NCBI RefSeq assembly: GCF_026240945.1
Contig: NZ_JAPFPY010000009.1
Span: 1 to 64,000, forward strand
Direction of reading: 5' to 3'
Source: Mycolicibacterium sp. J2
GTDB lineage: Bacteria; Actinomycetota; Actinomycetes; Mycobacteriales; Mycobacteriaceae
DNA: 64,000 bases
The notes beneath the pieces were generated by a model. That model was given only the letters and a program-made list of their open reading frames with translations. It did not search any database and had not been told where the DNA came from. The translations under genes were made by a program, and so were the position numbers. Positions within the stretch are counted from its first letter, which is position 1. Each line of letters begins with the position of its first letter. Shown in pieces: positions 1 to 9,177 of the stretch.

Positions 1-702
1 GCCACCGCCGAAGGGCTGTCGCTGACCGTCGCGTTGGAGCGACTGCTGGCCGTGGAGGTCGAGGCCTCCACCGCCCGTCGGTTGGCGGGCCGGCTGCGGT
101 TCGCCTGCCTGCCCATCCCGGCCACCCTCGATGACTTCGACGTCGACGCCGCCGCCGGGATCGACCGCAAGCTCATCGACGAGCTGGGCACCTGCCGCTA
201 CCTGGAATCAGCGACCAATATCCTGCTCATCGGCCCACCCGGCACCGGCAAGACGCACCTCTCGGTCGGATTGGCAAGGGCCGCAGCGTATGCCGGCTAT
301 CGGACCTACTTCACCACCGCCGCCGATCTGGCCGCCCGCTGTCATCGCGCCGCGATCGAGGGGCGCTGGGCGACCACCATGCGGTTCTTCGCCGGCCCGA
401 CGCTGCTGGTGATCGACGAACTGGGGTACTTACCGTTGCCCGCCGAGGCCGCGTCAGCGTTGTTTCAGGTTGTCTCCCAACGGTATTTGAAGACCAGCAT
501 CGTGATCACCACCAACCGCGGCGTGGGAGCCTGGGGAGAGATCCTCGGCGACACCACCGTGGCCGCCGCCATGCTCGACCGCCTCCTGCACCGCTCCGTA
601 GTCATCAACCTCGACGGCGAGTCCTACCGGCTACGCGATCACCACGCCGCCGCGGAAACCCTGCGCCGAACAACCACCGGCACCCACCAACAACTACACT
701 GA
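1..702 (+). CDS. istB: IS21-family transposition helper ATPase IstB (5' truncated by window edge)
   Basis: The reading frame is open from base 1, so the N-terminus lies outside the window. The visible protein has a Walker A motif (GPPGTGKT) near residue 77 of the visible frame, a Walker B motif (LLVIDELGYLP) about 60 residues later and the TTNRG sensor-like stretch, in the order typical of the AAA+ DnaC/IstB family. IstB assists the IstA transposase in target selection; the istA gene would lie upstream, outside the window. The end TGA is followed by subterminal repeats and then a truncated host gene, so this is the right-hand end of the element. Nothing visible disrupts the ATPase, so it may be functional. 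Confidence 0.9.
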   Translation, partial: ATAEGLSLTVALERLLAVEVEASTARRLAGRLRFACLPIPATLDDFDVDAAAGIDRKLIDELGTCRYLESATNILLIGPPGTGKTHLSVGLARAAAYAGYRTYFTTAADLAARCHRAAIEGRWATTMRFFAGPTLLVIDELGYLPLPAEAASALFQVVSQRYLKTSIVITTNRGVGAWGEILGDTTVAAAMLDRLLHRSVVINLDGESYRLRDHHAAAETLRRTTTGTHQQLH

Positions 703-719
703 CCGCTGCTCACAGGTGA

Positions 720-759
720 GGAATTTCGGCGAGCACAGCCGGGGATTTTCGATGAGCGC
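720..759 (+). repeat. Two imperfect 17-bp direct repeats near the right end of the IS21-like element
   Basis: The 17-mers at 720-736 and 743-759 share the pattern GGA-A/T-TTTCG-x-x-GAGC-x-C and are spaced 23 bp apart. Repeated subterminal transposase-binding sites are known for IS21-family ends. The exact tip is not certain; I place it at about 755-765, just before coding similarity of the interrupted gene resumes. Confidence 0.5.
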
Positions 760-962
760 GGTCAGCCGCGATCGCCCTCGCCGCACCGGCCGGGGCCGCA
801 CCGGCCGGGGCCGCACCATCGGGTCCACCCTGCGAACCCCTGGGCGCCGGCGCCACCATCTGCCAGACCGCCGGTCACATCCTGGTCAGTGTGACCCCGA
901 CGATCACGGCTCCCCAGGCTCCTCAGTTCAACGGCTGGGTGGGCATGGTGCACCACCCTTAG
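756..962 (+). pseudogene. 3' remnant of a small secreted protein gene cut by the IS21-like element
   Basis: The frame ending at TAG 960-962 encodes part of a hydrophobic signal-peptide core (AAIALAAPAGA), an Ala-x-Ala-type cleavage region, then about 45 residues of mature protein containing two cysteines (CEPLGAGATIC) and the end NGWVGMVHHP. There is no start codon in this frame: an in-frame stop sits at 753-755, inside the IS end. The shape matches the small two-cysteine secreted proteins common in mycobacteria. The initiation region and n-region of the signal peptide are missing, so I call it a decapitated gene. The family was not identified. Confidence 0.55.
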
Positions 963-980
963 CGCAGCGGCAGCGCGCGG

Positions 981-2243
<1,263 letters not shown>

Positions 2244-2293
2244 TCAACAGCGAAGTCCGCGTGTTCGGGCCCTGTCGGTCGTAGATTCACCAC

Positions 2294-2743
2294 ATGAGGA
2301 CGCGATCGGTGATCGGCACCGCACTACTGGCCGCCGTGACGGCCGCCGCCGCCGCATGCTCGTCGTCCCCGCCGCAGGCCACCACCCCGCCGGGTGCACT
2401 GAGCCCGGGGACCGCCCAGATCACCATCGACGGCCGCGACGCCGGCACCACCCATGCGGTCCGCTGCTCCCCCGCCGGGTTCCTCACCACCATCAGCACC
2501 GGCGACGACACGTCGGGGATCAGCGCGATGGTGTCCAACGAGGACGAGCTGTCCGCGGAGTCGGTGAGCTTCCGCGACGTCGGCGGATTCACCGGCAGCT
2601 ATAACGCCGGTCTCGGTGAACCCGCCGCCACGGTCACCATGACCGGACGCACCTACGACATCGCCGGCACCGCCACGGGCTTCCGGACCGACAACGCCAG
2701 CTTCACCGCCCAAAGCCGATTCACCGTGAAGGTTGCCTGCTGA
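2294..2743 (+). CDS. LpqH-family (19 kDa antigen-like) lipoprotein
   Basis: A 149-residue lipoprotein. The signal peptide ends in a lipobox-like AAAAC with the acylated cysteine near residue 22, followed by a Pro/Thr-rich linker. The mature domain has the LpqH layout: an ITIDG strand, a C-S cysteine near residue 58, an ISAMVSN-type strand, the Y(D/K)I-x-GTATG motif and a final cysteine in the C-terminal VKVAC. It is probably a surface lipoprotein; the function of the family is not a defined reaction. It sits 130 bp upstream of the true LpqH homologue, and the pair looks like a tandem duplication that has diverged strongly. Confidence 0.8.
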   Translation: MRTRSVIGTALLAAVTAAAAACSSSPPQATTPPGALSPGTAQITIDGRDAGTTHAVRCSPAGFLTTISTGDDTSGISAMVSNEDELSAESVSFRDVGGFTGSYNAGLGEPAATVTMTGRTYDIAGTATGFRTDNASFTAQSRFTVKVAC

Positions 2744-2878
2744 ACGGGGTATTACCCGTCGGTGATCCGCAGTCGAGTATTTCGCGCATAACGGTATCTA
2801 TGAGTCAGCTGAGCACCATACTGCTCTCGGATCATCAGGCGATCTTGAAACGGATCGCACAACGTAAGGAGATCAGTG

Positions 2879-3391
2879 GTGAAACGTGAACTCGTGGTCG
2901 CCGTGGGCGGTGCGGCAATAGTCATCGCCGGACTGGCCGGCTGTTCCTCGGATGACAAGAAGTCCTCCAGCTCCTCGAGCTCGGAGAAGACCACCACCTC
3001 GGCGGCCGCCACCGCGACCGCGACGGGCTCGCCCACCGCGACGTCCGGTTCGGGCGCCACCAAGGTCACCATCGACGGCGCCGACCAGACCGTGAACGGC
3101 TCGGTCGTGTGCGCCACCATGGGCGGCAACGTCAACATCGCGATCGGTGAGGCCGCCACCGGTATCGCGGCCGTCCTCAGCGACGGCGACTCCCCGACCG
3201 TGACGTCCGTCGGCCTGGGCAACGTCAACGGCGTCACCCTCGGCTACCAGGCCGGCGCCGGCCAGGGCGAGGCCAAGGCCGAGAAGGACGGCAAGACCTA
3301 CAAGATCAGTGGTACCGCGACCGGTATCGACATGGCCAACCCCATGACCCCGGTGAACAAGCCGTTCACGATCGAGGTCACCTGCCCCTGA
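2879..3391 (+). CDS. lpqH: 19 kDa lipoprotein antigen LpqH
   Basis: A cell-envelope lipoprotein and TLR2 agonist in pathogenic mycobacteria. The signal peptide ends in LAGC, then comes a Ser/Thr-rich linker that is a glycosylation-type region in the family, and a C-terminal beta domain. Near-identity to the M. tuberculosis protein is visible in segments such as [30 protein letters not shown] and [10 protein letters not shown], plus the final EVTCP. Two GTG codons are adjacent (2876 and 2879). The second lies 7 bp after a perfect AAGGAG (2866-2871) and gives the family start MKRE, so I chose it. It is transcribed in the same direction as the paralogue upstream and may be on its own transcript. 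Confidence 0.95.
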   Translation: MKRELVVAVGGAAIVIAGLAGCSSDDKKSSSSSSSEKTTTSAAATATATGSPTATSGSGATKVTIDGADQTVNGSVVCATMGGNVNIAIGEAATGIAAVLSDGDSPTVTSVGLGNVNGVTLGYQAGAGQGEAKAEKDGKTYKISGTATGIDMANPMTPVNKPFTIEVTCP

Positions 3392-3455
3392 CGGCATTCC
3401 CTGCCAGCACCGACGGCGACGTCCCCACCCGGGGCGTCGCCGTTGTCGTCGGAAG

Positions 3456-3815
3456 TCAAGCAGGGACGGTGTAGCCGCCGGCCGACTGGCGCAGCTGCCA
3501 GATCTGCGCCGGGCACAGCTCGTTGACCGCCTGGTTGATCAGATAGGCACCCTGGTAATAGTCCGAGGTGTGGAAGTCCGCTTTCACCTGCTCGACGAGC
3601 TGGCCGTAGGGCATCAGCGCGGCCACCCGGTCACAGATGCTGTTTCCGTAGCCGACGGCGGCGTCGGCGTTGGGAAAGTTGTAGCCCGGCCGCACCGTGA
3701 CGTTCACCAGATAGGCGACGACGTCGGCGTGCGCGGCGGGGGCGGGCAGGGTTGCGGTCCCGACCAGACCGGCAGCGACCGCGCCGGCCAGCACCGCTGC
3801 TCGAAGTACGCGCAT
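3456..3815 (-). CDS. Secreted DUF732-domain protein
   Basis: A 119-residue protein with a Sec signal peptide (MRVLRAAVLAGAVAAGL, cleavage near AHA-D at about residue 30). The mature part has the DUF732 pattern: a helix with GYGNSICDRV, a central helix, and VNELCPAQI, giving two cysteines that probably form a disulfide. DUF732 proteins are numerous, small, exported actinobacterial proteins without an assigned function. It lies convergent to lpqH with about 65 bp between the stops. Confidence 0.85.
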   Translation of the reverse strand: MRVLRAAVLAGAVAAGLVGTATLPAPAAHADVVAYLVNVTVRPGYNFPNADAAVGYGNSICDRVAALMPYGQLVEQVKADFHTSDYYQGAYLINQAVNELCPAQIWQLRQSAGGYTVPA

Positions 3816-3855
3816 GGCAGCACTCTAGCTGCGTGAGCAGCGGCGCGGAACCCGA

Positions 3856-3999
3856 TCAGGGACGGCCGCAGACCGGCGCCGGCGTGGGGTGCCGGCGCTG
3901 ATGCCGCCGCAGACGTGCCAGCAACACGCGCCGGTGCACCTCGAAGGACAACGACAACGGGTCACGCCACATCGCCGGCCTCTTACTGGGGTTCGTCAT
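3856..3999 (-). CDS. Candidate small basic protein (47 aa)
   Basis: A short ATG-TGA frame in a 470-bp gene-poor stretch (3816-4288). It encodes an arginine-rich peptide beginning MTNPSKRPAMWRDPL and ending CGRP. A GGAG lies about six bases before the ATG. No family was recognised, and the high GC content makes chance frames common, so this is only a candidate. The rest of the stretch, 4000-4288, holds no convincing frame and should contain the leader of the hydrolase gene. Confidence 0.3.
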   Translation of the reverse strand: MTNPSKRPAMWRDPLSLSFEVHRRVLLARLRRHQRRHPTPAPVCGRP

Positions 4000-4288
4000 G
4001 ATGACTCCACTGTGACACAGGTCGGCCACCAATTCTTCTGCCGCGCGGGATCTTTGACCAATCTCACCACGAACAAGACACGGTGGTTAACGGACGCCGA
4101 CGACGCGCACACCGCGGCGTGGCGCGGATGTGTCGAAAACCACACAGCAACGTCACCGCGCAGTAACCTGCGGTTCAGGTGGCGCCGCGCCGGCCACACC
4201 TCAGCAGCTCTCGCCTGACCCATTCCAGCCCCGCAACCGCGGACACATGTCAAGATCGGGTGCGGGGTCGTGCCAGAAAGGGTCCGTT

Positions 4289-5839
4289 GTGCAGCACTTC
4301 TCGAGGTGGGTGAGCGCCGGTCTGCTCACTGTGGGATTGTCCGCCGCGCTGCTGGGCGGGGCAGGCCTCGCCACCGCGGATACCGGTGCCCCGGCCACCG
4401 ACTCGACGTCGTCCGCTGCTTCGTCGGAGCCCTCGTCGGGACCGGCCACCGGCGCGAGCGGGACGGAGCCGTCGGACACCAAACCGGTCGAGGCCGCACC
4501 ACCCAAGAAGAAAAAGAAGAAGAAGCCGGGCACCTCCTCTGAAGCCCGCCCCACGTCAGGATCCGATACCGACACTTCCGGGTCCGCCGCGCCCAAGCCC
4601 GAATCCAAGGCCGAGCCCAAGCTGGCGCCCAAGTCAGAGGCCGCCGCCGCGCCCAAGACCGTGTCAAATTCCGCGCCGGACGTCGCGACCAGCACTGCCA
4701 AGCCCACGACATTACGGTTGGCCCAGGACCCGGTCACGCCGAAAGCGGTGGCCGCGCCAGCCAATCCGATCACGGTGGTGGCCAGGGCCGTCACCAATCT
4801 GATCACCAATATCGGATCCGCCGCCATCAACGCGTTACAAGCGCTGGAGAGGTTCGTCACCGGGCCTCCGGTGCTGCCCGCCAAGAGCACGGTCACGGTC
4901 GGCTCGTCGACGATCCTGCTCGGCAACGGCCAACGCGTGCAAGCCAATTGGTACTTCCCCAAACCCTCGGAGGCCGGCGCGCCACCGGAGAAGATGATCC
5001 TGTTGCAGCACGGATTCTTCGCGCTGGGACCGATGTACAGCTTCACCGCGGCGAACCTGGCCGAGCGCACCAACAGTGTCGTCGTCACCCCGACGCTGTC
5101 GTCGAACTTCTTCGCCGCCGATGACCGGTGGCTGGGCGGCGCCGGGATGGCAGTCAACATCGCCGACCTGTTCCGCGGGGACCGCGCGGCGTTGACAGAG
5201 AGCGCAGTGGCCGCCGGGTACGCCACCCGGTACGGCCTGGACCCCGCGACGGCCGCGCTGCCCAGGAAGTTCGCGCTGGCAGGGCATTCCGCCGGTGGCG
5301 GCTTGGTGTCGGGGGCGGCGGGATCGCTTGCCGCGAGCGACGACGCCGCCGATCTGGTGGGTGTCATCCTGCTCGACGCGGTACCCACCGGCAACACCCT
5401 CAAGGAGGCCCTGGCGCAGCTGGACGCCTACCAGGGCCGTGGGGGTCAGTACATCCCGGTTCGCGAGATCGGGGCCCCGCCCAACGCGTTCAACTTCATC
5501 AGCACGGTCAATCAGACGCTGTCGGCGGCGCGTCCCGATCGGTTCAACGGGTTGGTGCTCGCCGGCGGCGTGCACATGGACTCGATGCGGGGCGGCAACT
5601 CGCTGATCCAGTTCGGCGCGCAGCTGCTGGCCGGTGTCCCGCAGGCGCAGAATCCGCCCGCGCTCATCGATCTCGCGGTGGGGTGGCTCACCGATTGGTT
5701 CGCCGGCGACACGGCCAAGGGCGATGATCTGGTGCCCGGCACGATCCTCGACATCCCCACCCCGAAGGGCACGGCGCACGGCCGGGTGATCGGCACGGCG
5801 CCGGTCCTGGCACCCGCCGCCACGACGACGGCGGCGTGA
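4289..5839 (+). CDS. Secreted alpha/beta hydrolase with long disordered Ala/Pro/Lys linker
   Basis: A 516-residue exported protein. The signal peptide covers about residues 1-31 (ending GLATAD). A low-complexity linker to about residue 165 is rich in Ala, Pro, Ser and Lys and includes a run of seven lysines. A serine-hydrolase domain follows, with HGFF oxyanion region, nucleophile elbow GHSAGGG, the LLDAVP acid region and GGVHMDSM as a plausible histidine. The fold resembles secreted mycobacterial lipase or esterase domains; the substrate is unknown. The GTG at 4289 was chosen because it is followed at once by the signal peptide and preceded by AGAAAGG; a longer upstream frame has no signal-like sequence before it. 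Confidence 0.8.
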   Translation: MQHFSRWVSAGLLTVGLSAALLGGAGLATADTGAPATDSTSSAASSEPSSGPATGASGTEPSDTKPVEAAPPKKKKKKKPGTSSEARPTSGSDTDTSGSAAPKPESKAEPKLAPKSEAAAAPKTVSNSAPDVATSTAKPTTLRLAQDPVTPKAVAAPANPITVVARAVTNLITNIGSAAINALQALERFVTGPPVLPAKSTVTVGSSTILLGNGQRVQANWYFPKPSEAGAPPEKMILLQHGFFALGPMYSFTAANLAERTNSVVVTPTLSSNFFAADDRWLGGAGMAVNIADLFRGDRAALTESAVAAGYATRYGLDPATAALPRKFALAGHSAGGGLVSGAAGSLAASDDAADLVGVILLDAVPTGNTLKEALAQLDAYQGRGGQYIPVREIGAPPNAFNFISTVNQTLSAARPDRFNGLVLAGGVHMDSMRGGNSLIQFGAQLLAGVPQAQNPPALIDLAVGWLTDWFAGDTAKGDDLVPGTILDIPTPKGTAHGRVIGTAPVLAPAATTTAA

Positions 5840-5922
5840 GTTCCGTCTTCCAAGGATCTTCCAACCGCGAATCCCTAGCTTCCTCGTGATCGCACACCGC
5901 TTCATGAGGAAGGTTTCCACCG

Positions 5923-6360
5923 ATGACCGAACAAGCACTGCCGCAGGGGGCAGCGACCACCGACGCCGCCGCGTACACACCATGGCTGACGCGCGTGCTG
6001 GCGTTCCTGATCGACTACATCCCCTACGGGATCGTCCTGGGGATCGGCTACGCCGGCGAGGCGATCGGCTCGGCAGTTTTCCTGCTCTCGGCGGCGATCG
6101 GGGTGGCCTACCTGGTGTGGAACTACGGCTACAAGCAGGGCACCACGGGGTCCAGCATCGGCAAGTCGATCATGAAGTTCAAGGTGGTCAGCGAGGCGAC
6201 CGGGCAGCCCATCGGGTTCGGCATGTCCGTGGTGCGCCAGCTCGCACACGTCCTCGACGGCCTCATCTGCTACCTCGGCTTCCTGCTCCCCCTGATCGAC
6301 GCCAAGCGGCAGACCATCGCCGACAAGGTGATCAAGACCGTCTGCGTGCCGGTGGCCTGA
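5923..6360 (+). CDS. RDD-family membrane protein
   Basis: A 145-residue integral membrane protein. It contains the N-terminal RDD hallmark in the form RVLAFLIDY, two to three hydrophobic helices, the central GSSIGKSIMKFKVV segment and a conserved arginine in SVVRQLAH. RDD proteins are small membrane proteins of mostly undefined role, sometimes implicated in ion exchange. It has a clear GAGGAAGG-like ribosome-binding stretch just before the ATG and is followed directly by a strong hairpin terminator, so it is probably transcribed alone or with the hydrolase 84 bp upstream. Confidence 0.85.
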   Translation: MTEQALPQGAATTDAAAYTPWLTRVLAFLIDYIPYGIVLGIGYAGEAIGSAVFLLSAAIGVAYLVWNYGYKQGTTGSSIGKSIMKFKVVSEATGQPIGFGMSVVRQLAHVLDGLICYLGFLLPLIDAKRQTIADKVIKTVCVPVA

Positions 6361-6366
6361 ATACGA

Positions 6367-6400
6367 GAAACCCCCGCCGAACCGGGTCGGCGGGGGTTTC
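6367..6400 (+). terminator. Perfect 14-bp stem hairpin terminator
   Basis: Arms 6367-6380 and 6387-6400 are perfectly complementary around a 6-base loop. The arm GAAACCCCCGCCGA also gives an A-rich/T-rich flank, so it may act in both directions, between the RDD gene and the tRNA gene read from the other strand. No long U tract follows. Confidence 0.8.
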
Positions 6401-6405
6401 TGCTA

Positions 6406-6496
6406 TGGCGGTGGCGGAGGGATTTGAACCCTCGGACGGGGGTTACCCGTCACACGCTTTCGAGGCGTGCTCCTTAGGCCGCTCGGACACGCCACC
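6406..6496 (-). tRNA. tRNA-Ser (anticodon CGA)
   Basis: The 91-nt gene folds with the acceptor stem GGTGGCG/CGCCACC, a long variable arm typical of tRNA-Ser, an anticodon loop CTCGAAA read as CGA, and the T-loop GGTTCAAATCC. The discriminator is G and the 3' CCA is encoded (6406-6408). Confidence 0.95.
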
Positions 6497-6601
6497 GGGA
6501 GGCAGCTTACCGGGCGAGTGCGGATGGCCCTAATCGCGCCGTTTTCTGCCCCAGGGCGGTGCCCGGCGACCGATCACGACCCTGCCGAAGAAAGCGGCGC
6601 G

Positions 6602-7051
6602 TCAGCGCTGGCGGGCGAAGAACTCCTCCAGCGGCGCCGCGCACTCGGCGGCCAGCACCCCGCCGCGTACCTGCGGACGGTAGGTCAGCCGGCGATCGCG
6701 CACCACGTCCCACAACGATCCGACCGCCCCGGTCTTGGGCTCCCACGCCCCGAACACCAGCAGGCCCACCCGCGCCATCACGATGGCTCCGGCGCACATG
6801 GTGCAGGGCTCGACCGTGACCGCCAGCGTGCAACCCTCCAGTCGCCACCCGTCACCCAGCCGGGACGCGGCCGCCCGCATCGCCAGGATCTCGGCGTGCG
6901 CGGTCGGATCGCCGAGTTCCTCGCGGGCGTTGGCGGCGCGGGCCAGCTCGGTGCCGTCGGGGCCGAACACCACCGCGCCGATCGGCACATCCCGCGGACC
7001 GGCCAGCCGAGCGGCGTCCAGCGCCTGCCGGATCAGCTGTTCCTCGGTCAC
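6602..7051 (-). CDS. tadA: tRNA-specific adenosine-34 deaminase TadA
   Basis: Deaminates A34 of tRNA-Arg(ACG) to inosine so that one tRNA reads CGU, CGC and CGA. The 149-residue protein has the zinc-deaminase motifs HAE (catalytic Glu, in PTAHAEI) and PCTMCAGA. Its substrate, tRNA-Arg(ACG), is encoded at 18101 in the same window. The start overlaps the stop of the upstream gene by 4 bp (ATGA), so the two are translationally coupled. Confidence 0.95.
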   Translation of the reverse strand: MTEEQLIRQALDAARLAGPRDVPIGAVVFGPDGTELARAANAREELGDPTAHAEILAMRAAASRLGDGWRLEGCTLAVTVEPCTMCAGAIVMARVGLLVFGAWEPKTGAVGSLWDVVRDRRLTYRPQVRGGVLAAECAAPLEEFFARQR

Positions 7052-7566
7052 CGACCGATCTTGTCGAGCACCGCGGAGAGCTCCGACTCGAAACCCATCC
7101 GCTGCGCGATCGCGGTGATCTGCTCCTCGATCTCCATGTCGATATCAGAGACGATGACCCCGAGCACCCCTTCGGGCAGCCCGATGTCCGCGAGCACACC
7201 GAGGTCGCCCTCTTCGAACGGGTCCGCCTCCTCGAGGTCCTCGTCATCGAGGTCGGCGTCGAGCTTGTCCAGGACCTCGGCGGCAATGTCGTAGTCCAGT
7301 GCCGCGGTGGCATCCGACAGCAACAGCCGGGTCCCGGCCGGGGCGGGCCGCACGATCAGGAAGAACTCGTCATCGACGTCGATCAGTCCGAAAACCGCTC
7401 CGGCGCTGCGCAACTCACGTAACTCGGTCTCGGCGGCGGTCAGGCTGGTCAGCACGGCTCGACGCATCTGCGAGCACCGCCACTTGCCGTCCTCACGGAC
7501 GACGGCGACACCGAAACCCTCCGGCTGGTCGGCAGCTTCCTGCGCCGGCGCACGCTGTGCTCCCAT
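7048..7566 (-). CDS. tRNA adenosine deaminase-associated protein (Rv3753c type)
   Basis: A 172-residue protein of a family found beside tadA in actinobacteria. Visible features are an N-terminal segment GKWRCSQM, a central beta-rich part (FFLIVRPAPAGTRLLLSDA) and a strongly acidic stretch (DADLDDEDLEEADPFEEGD) in the second half. No catalytic motif is seen. Its position before tadA, with an ATGA overlap, suggests a linked role in tRNA editing; this is inferred from context only. The start is the ATG at 7566 giving MGAQRAP; a longer frame upstream lacks similarity and overlaps the tyrA start region. Confidence 0.8.
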   Translation of the reverse strand: MGAQRAPAQEAADQPEGFGVAVVREDGKWRCSQMRRAVLTSLTAAETELRELRSAGAVFGLIDVDDEFFLIVRPAPAGTRLLLSDATAALDYDIAAEVLDKLDADLDDEDLEEADPFEEGDLGVLADIGLPEGVLGVIVSDIDMEIEEQITAIAQRMGFESELSAVLDKIGR

Positions 7567-7643
7567 GGTGCTAACGCTAGTCGCAGACCACGGGCTTTGA
7601 CCACCTAATGACCGGCGCCCGGAGCGTATGCCAACCTTGAACG

Positions 7644-8603
7644 GTGACCGACACACCGGTGTGCGTGCTGGGGCTGGGACTGATCGGTGGCTCCCTGATG
7701 CGCGCCGCCGCGCAGGCGGGCCGTCAGGTCTTCGGCTACAACCGATCCGTCGACGGCGTCGCGGCCGCCCGCCTCGACGGTTTCGACGCCACCGCGGCAC
7801 TGGACCAGGCGCTGACCCGCGCCGCCCAGACCGATGCGCTGATCGTGCTCGCCGTCCCCATGCCCGCCCTTTCGGGGCTGCTCGACCACATCGGCCGCAT
7901 CGCCCCGGACTGCGCATTGACCGACGTGACCAGTGTGAAGGGCGCGGTCCTGCGCGAGGTGCGCGAGCACGGGCTGCTGTCCCGGTTCGTGGGCGGGCAC
8001 CCGATGACGGGCACCGCGCACTCCGGCTGGGCCGCCGGCAACAACGACTTGTTCGCCGGAACCCCGTGGGTGGTCAGCGTCGACGACCACGTCGATCCGC
8101 AGGTGTGGGCGGCGGTGATGAACCTGGCGCTGGACTGCCGGGCGTTCGTGGTGCCGGCCCGCTCCGACGAGCACGACGCCGCCGCGGCCGCGATTTCGCA
8201 CCTGCCGCATCTGCTGGCCGAGGCGCTGGCCGTCACCGCCGGCGATGTGCCGCTGGCATTCGCGCTGGCCGCGGGGTCGTTCCGGGACGGCACCCGGGTC
8301 GCGGCGACCGCCCCTGACCTGGTGCGGGCCATGTGTGAGGCCAATTCCGACGAGCTGCTGGCCCAGCTGGACCGCACCCTCGAGCTGCTCACCCAGGCCA
8401 GGGCGCACCTGGCCGCGCAGACCTCGGTGGCCGACTTGGTGGACGCCGGCCATGCCGCCCGCGTCCGCTACGACAGCTTCAGCCGGCCCGACATCCTGCA
8501 CGTGACGATCGGCGCGCAGAACTGGCGTGAGGAACTGGCCGCTGCCGGCCGGGCCGGCGGGGTGGTCAGATCCGCTCTGCCAGTCCTGGATAGTCGAGGA
8601 TGA
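7644..8603 (+). CDS. tyrA: Prephenate dehydrogenase
   Basis: Oxidatively decarboxylates prephenate to 4-hydroxyphenylpyruvate for tyrosine synthesis. The 319-residue protein starts with the nucleotide-binding glycine motif GLGLIGGSL at residues 10-18, and has TDVTSVKG and [13 protein letters not shown], which carry the conserved His and substrate-binding residues of TyrA. The start is GTG at 7644, 77 bp from the divergent gene at 7566. The 3' end overlaps the convergent gene by 38 bp, so its last dozen codons are antisense to the neighbour. Confidence 0.9.
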   Translation: MTDTPVCVLGLGLIGGSLMRAAAQAGRQVFGYNRSVDGVAAARLDGFDATAALDQALTRAAQTDALIVLAVPMPALSGLLDHIGRIAPDCALTDVTSVKGAVLREVREHGLLSRFVGGHPMTGTAHSGWAAGNNDLFAGTPWVVSVDDHVDPQVWAAVMNLALDCRAFVVPARSDEHDAAAAAISHLPHLLAEALAVTAGDVPLAFALAAGSFRDGTRVAATAPDLVRAMCEANSDELLAQLDRTLELLTQARAHLAAQTSVADLVDAGHAARVRYDSFSRPDILHVTIGAQNWREELAAAGRAGGVVRSALPVLDSRG

Positions 8604-9177
8604 AGCCGTCGGAGTCGACGGTGATGGTGGTTTCGGCGATCGGCGATGTCAGGCTGATGCCGGCACCCTCGCCGGTGCTGCTGTAGCTGATGGTCTCCAG
8701 CTCGACGGTGAGTTCCGGCAGCCGCACGTACACCACCGGCAGGCTCAGCGCGTCGCTCCGCTGGTGCAGCCCGGTGCGCCGGATGGGCAGCGCGTTGAAG
8801 AACGGGCTGAACACCACGTCGACGTCGAGCGCGCCCGCGTAGGCGGCCCGCCTGGTCTGGTTCTGGTGGTCCTGCACCAGCCACATGTTCTCTTCGTCGC
8901 GGGCGATGGACAGCTGGCGTTCCCGCTCGGCGAGCGTCATGGTCAGCGACAGCCGTTTGGTGGCACCGGCCTCGTCGGTGACCAGATCGTAGGAGGCGCT
9001 GAAGGCCGGATGTGACTCGGTGGCGGCGGCCACGATGCGGCCGTAGGCCTTGATCCGGTTGCCGGACAGCTGGACCCGAACCGACTCCATGCGGGGCAAC
9101 TCGTGGGCGCGCCAGGTGAGGATCGCCGGCCATGCGCCGTCGGACTCAGTGCCTGATTGAGGGGCTGCGTCAGTCAC
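8566..9177 (-). CDS. Putative glycolipid-binding domain protein (DUF1089, Rv3755c type)
   Basis: A 203-residue soluble protein with no signal peptide or membrane helix. The core pattern [18 protein letters not shown], then [35 protein letters not shown] and SYSSTG matches the DUF1089 family, annotated as putative glycolipid-binding. The reaction is unknown. The GTG start overlaps the stop of proZ by 4 bp, so it is the last gene of the osmolyte transporter operon, an arrangement also seen at Rv3755c-Rv3759c. Confidence 0.8.
   Translation of the reverse strand: MTDAAPQSGTESDGAWPAILTWRAHELPRMESVRVQLSGNRIKAYGRIVAAATESHPAFSASYDLVTDEAGATKRLSLTMTLAERERQLSIARDEENMWLVQDHQNQTRRAAYAGALDVDVVFSPFFNALPIRRTGLHQRSDALSLPVVYVRLPELTVELETISYSSTGEGAGISLTSPIAETTITVDSDGFILDYPGLAERI

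Noticed and set aside
8566-8603. Misassembly suggested by a 38-bp convergent overlap of tyrA and its neighbour
   Set aside because: Both ends look natural, and an overlap of the same size occurs at 58525-58562; in this dense genome it is not good evidence of error.
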